In this document: positions 31,500-31,512 of the stretch, piece after piece
Position numbering within the stretch: position 1 is the first letter of the stretch
How the letters are laid out: each line of letters opens with the position of its first letter
Origin: an uncultured Muribaculaceae bacterium
Lineage (GTDB): Bacteria > Bacteroidota > Bacteroidia > Bacteroidales > Muribaculaceae
DNA: 31,512 bases
Assembly: GCA_910584185.1 (NCBI GenBank)
Contig: CAJTYC010000020.1
Span: forward strand, 1 to 31,512
Reading direction: 5' to 3'
Made by a program: the position numbers and the translations under genes
The notes under the pieces: generated by a model
The model's input: the letters and a program-made list of their open reading frames with translations, nothing else
What the model was told of the DNA's origin: nothing
Databases searched by the model: none

Positions 31500-31512
31500 A
31501 TGGAACATATGA
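31500..31512 (+). CDS. Possible start of a divergent + strand gene, cut by the window end
   Basis: An ATG at 31500 opens Met-Glu-His-Met and the window ends. It would be divergent from the steroid reductase gene with a shared intergenic region of 196 bp. With four codons nothing can be said about its product, and the ATG may be fortuitous. Confidence 0.25.

Overview
The window looks like a chromosomal segment of a Bacteroidales bacterium (phylum Bacteroidota). A family-level placement near the Muribaculaceae is only a guess from overall protein flavour. The phylum call rests on a PorZ-type type IX secretion protein, on promoters of the Bacteroidota form (TTTG, about 19-20 bp, TAnnTTTG), on the general lack of Shine-Dalgarno sites, and on the sequence character of the housekeeping proteins. 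I saw no tRNA, rRNA, CRISPR array, phage or transposase gene.

Region 1 (1-10.2 kb, mostly + strand) is the downstream part of a surface polysaccharide locus. It opens with a broken radical-SAM gene fragment on the minus strand. It then carries a polysaccharide pyruvyl transferase, a membrane acyltransferase, a GT2 glycosyltransferase, a Wzy/O-antigen-ligase-like polymerase, a second membrane acyltransferase, a hexapeptide acetyltransferase, two GT4 glycosyltransferases and a WecG/TagA-type glycosyltransferase. No flippase, chain-length regulator or export gene is visible, so the locus probably begins upstream. Composition changes from AT-rich (before about 3.56 kb) to strongly G+T-rich, which suggests a mosaic assembly.

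Region 2 (10.0-14.2 kb, minus strand) holds porZ followed by a third membrane acyltransferase, whose 3' end overlaps the WecG-like gene convergently by 137 bp. Just upstream of porZ, ending one base before its start codon, sits a 180-bp element with perfect 26-bp terminal inverted repeats that resembles a MITE.

Region 3 (14.3-24.1 kb, minus strand) is a run of tightly spaced genes, in transcription order: a TGS-type uridine/nucleoside kinase, mgtE, mutS, a UbiA-family phosphoribosyl/prenyl transferase, a HAD-IB phosphatase, a radical SAM enzyme, an LD-carboxypeptidase and a phosphoribosyltransferase-like protein. A GT9 (heptosyltransferase-type) gene diverges from it at 24.3 kb from overlapping promoters and ends at a bidirectional hairpin shared with prfB.

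Region 4 (25.4-31.3 kb, minus strand) is the most interesting part. In transcription order it encodes a steroid 5-alpha-reductase-like membrane protein, an old-yellow-enzyme-type flavin oxidoreductase, a short-chain dehydrogenase translationally coupled to it, a long-chain acyl-CoA synthetase and prfB. The first three match the enzyme set of clusters described in gut Bacteroidota that isomerise 3-oxo bile acids (5AR, 5BR, 3-beta-HSDH). A textbook Bacteroidota promoter overlapped by an 18-bp inverted repeat precedes the first gene and suggests regulated expression. A CoA ligase placed just downstream on the same strand raises the possibility that bile acid or steroid CoA thioesters are involved; this is inference.
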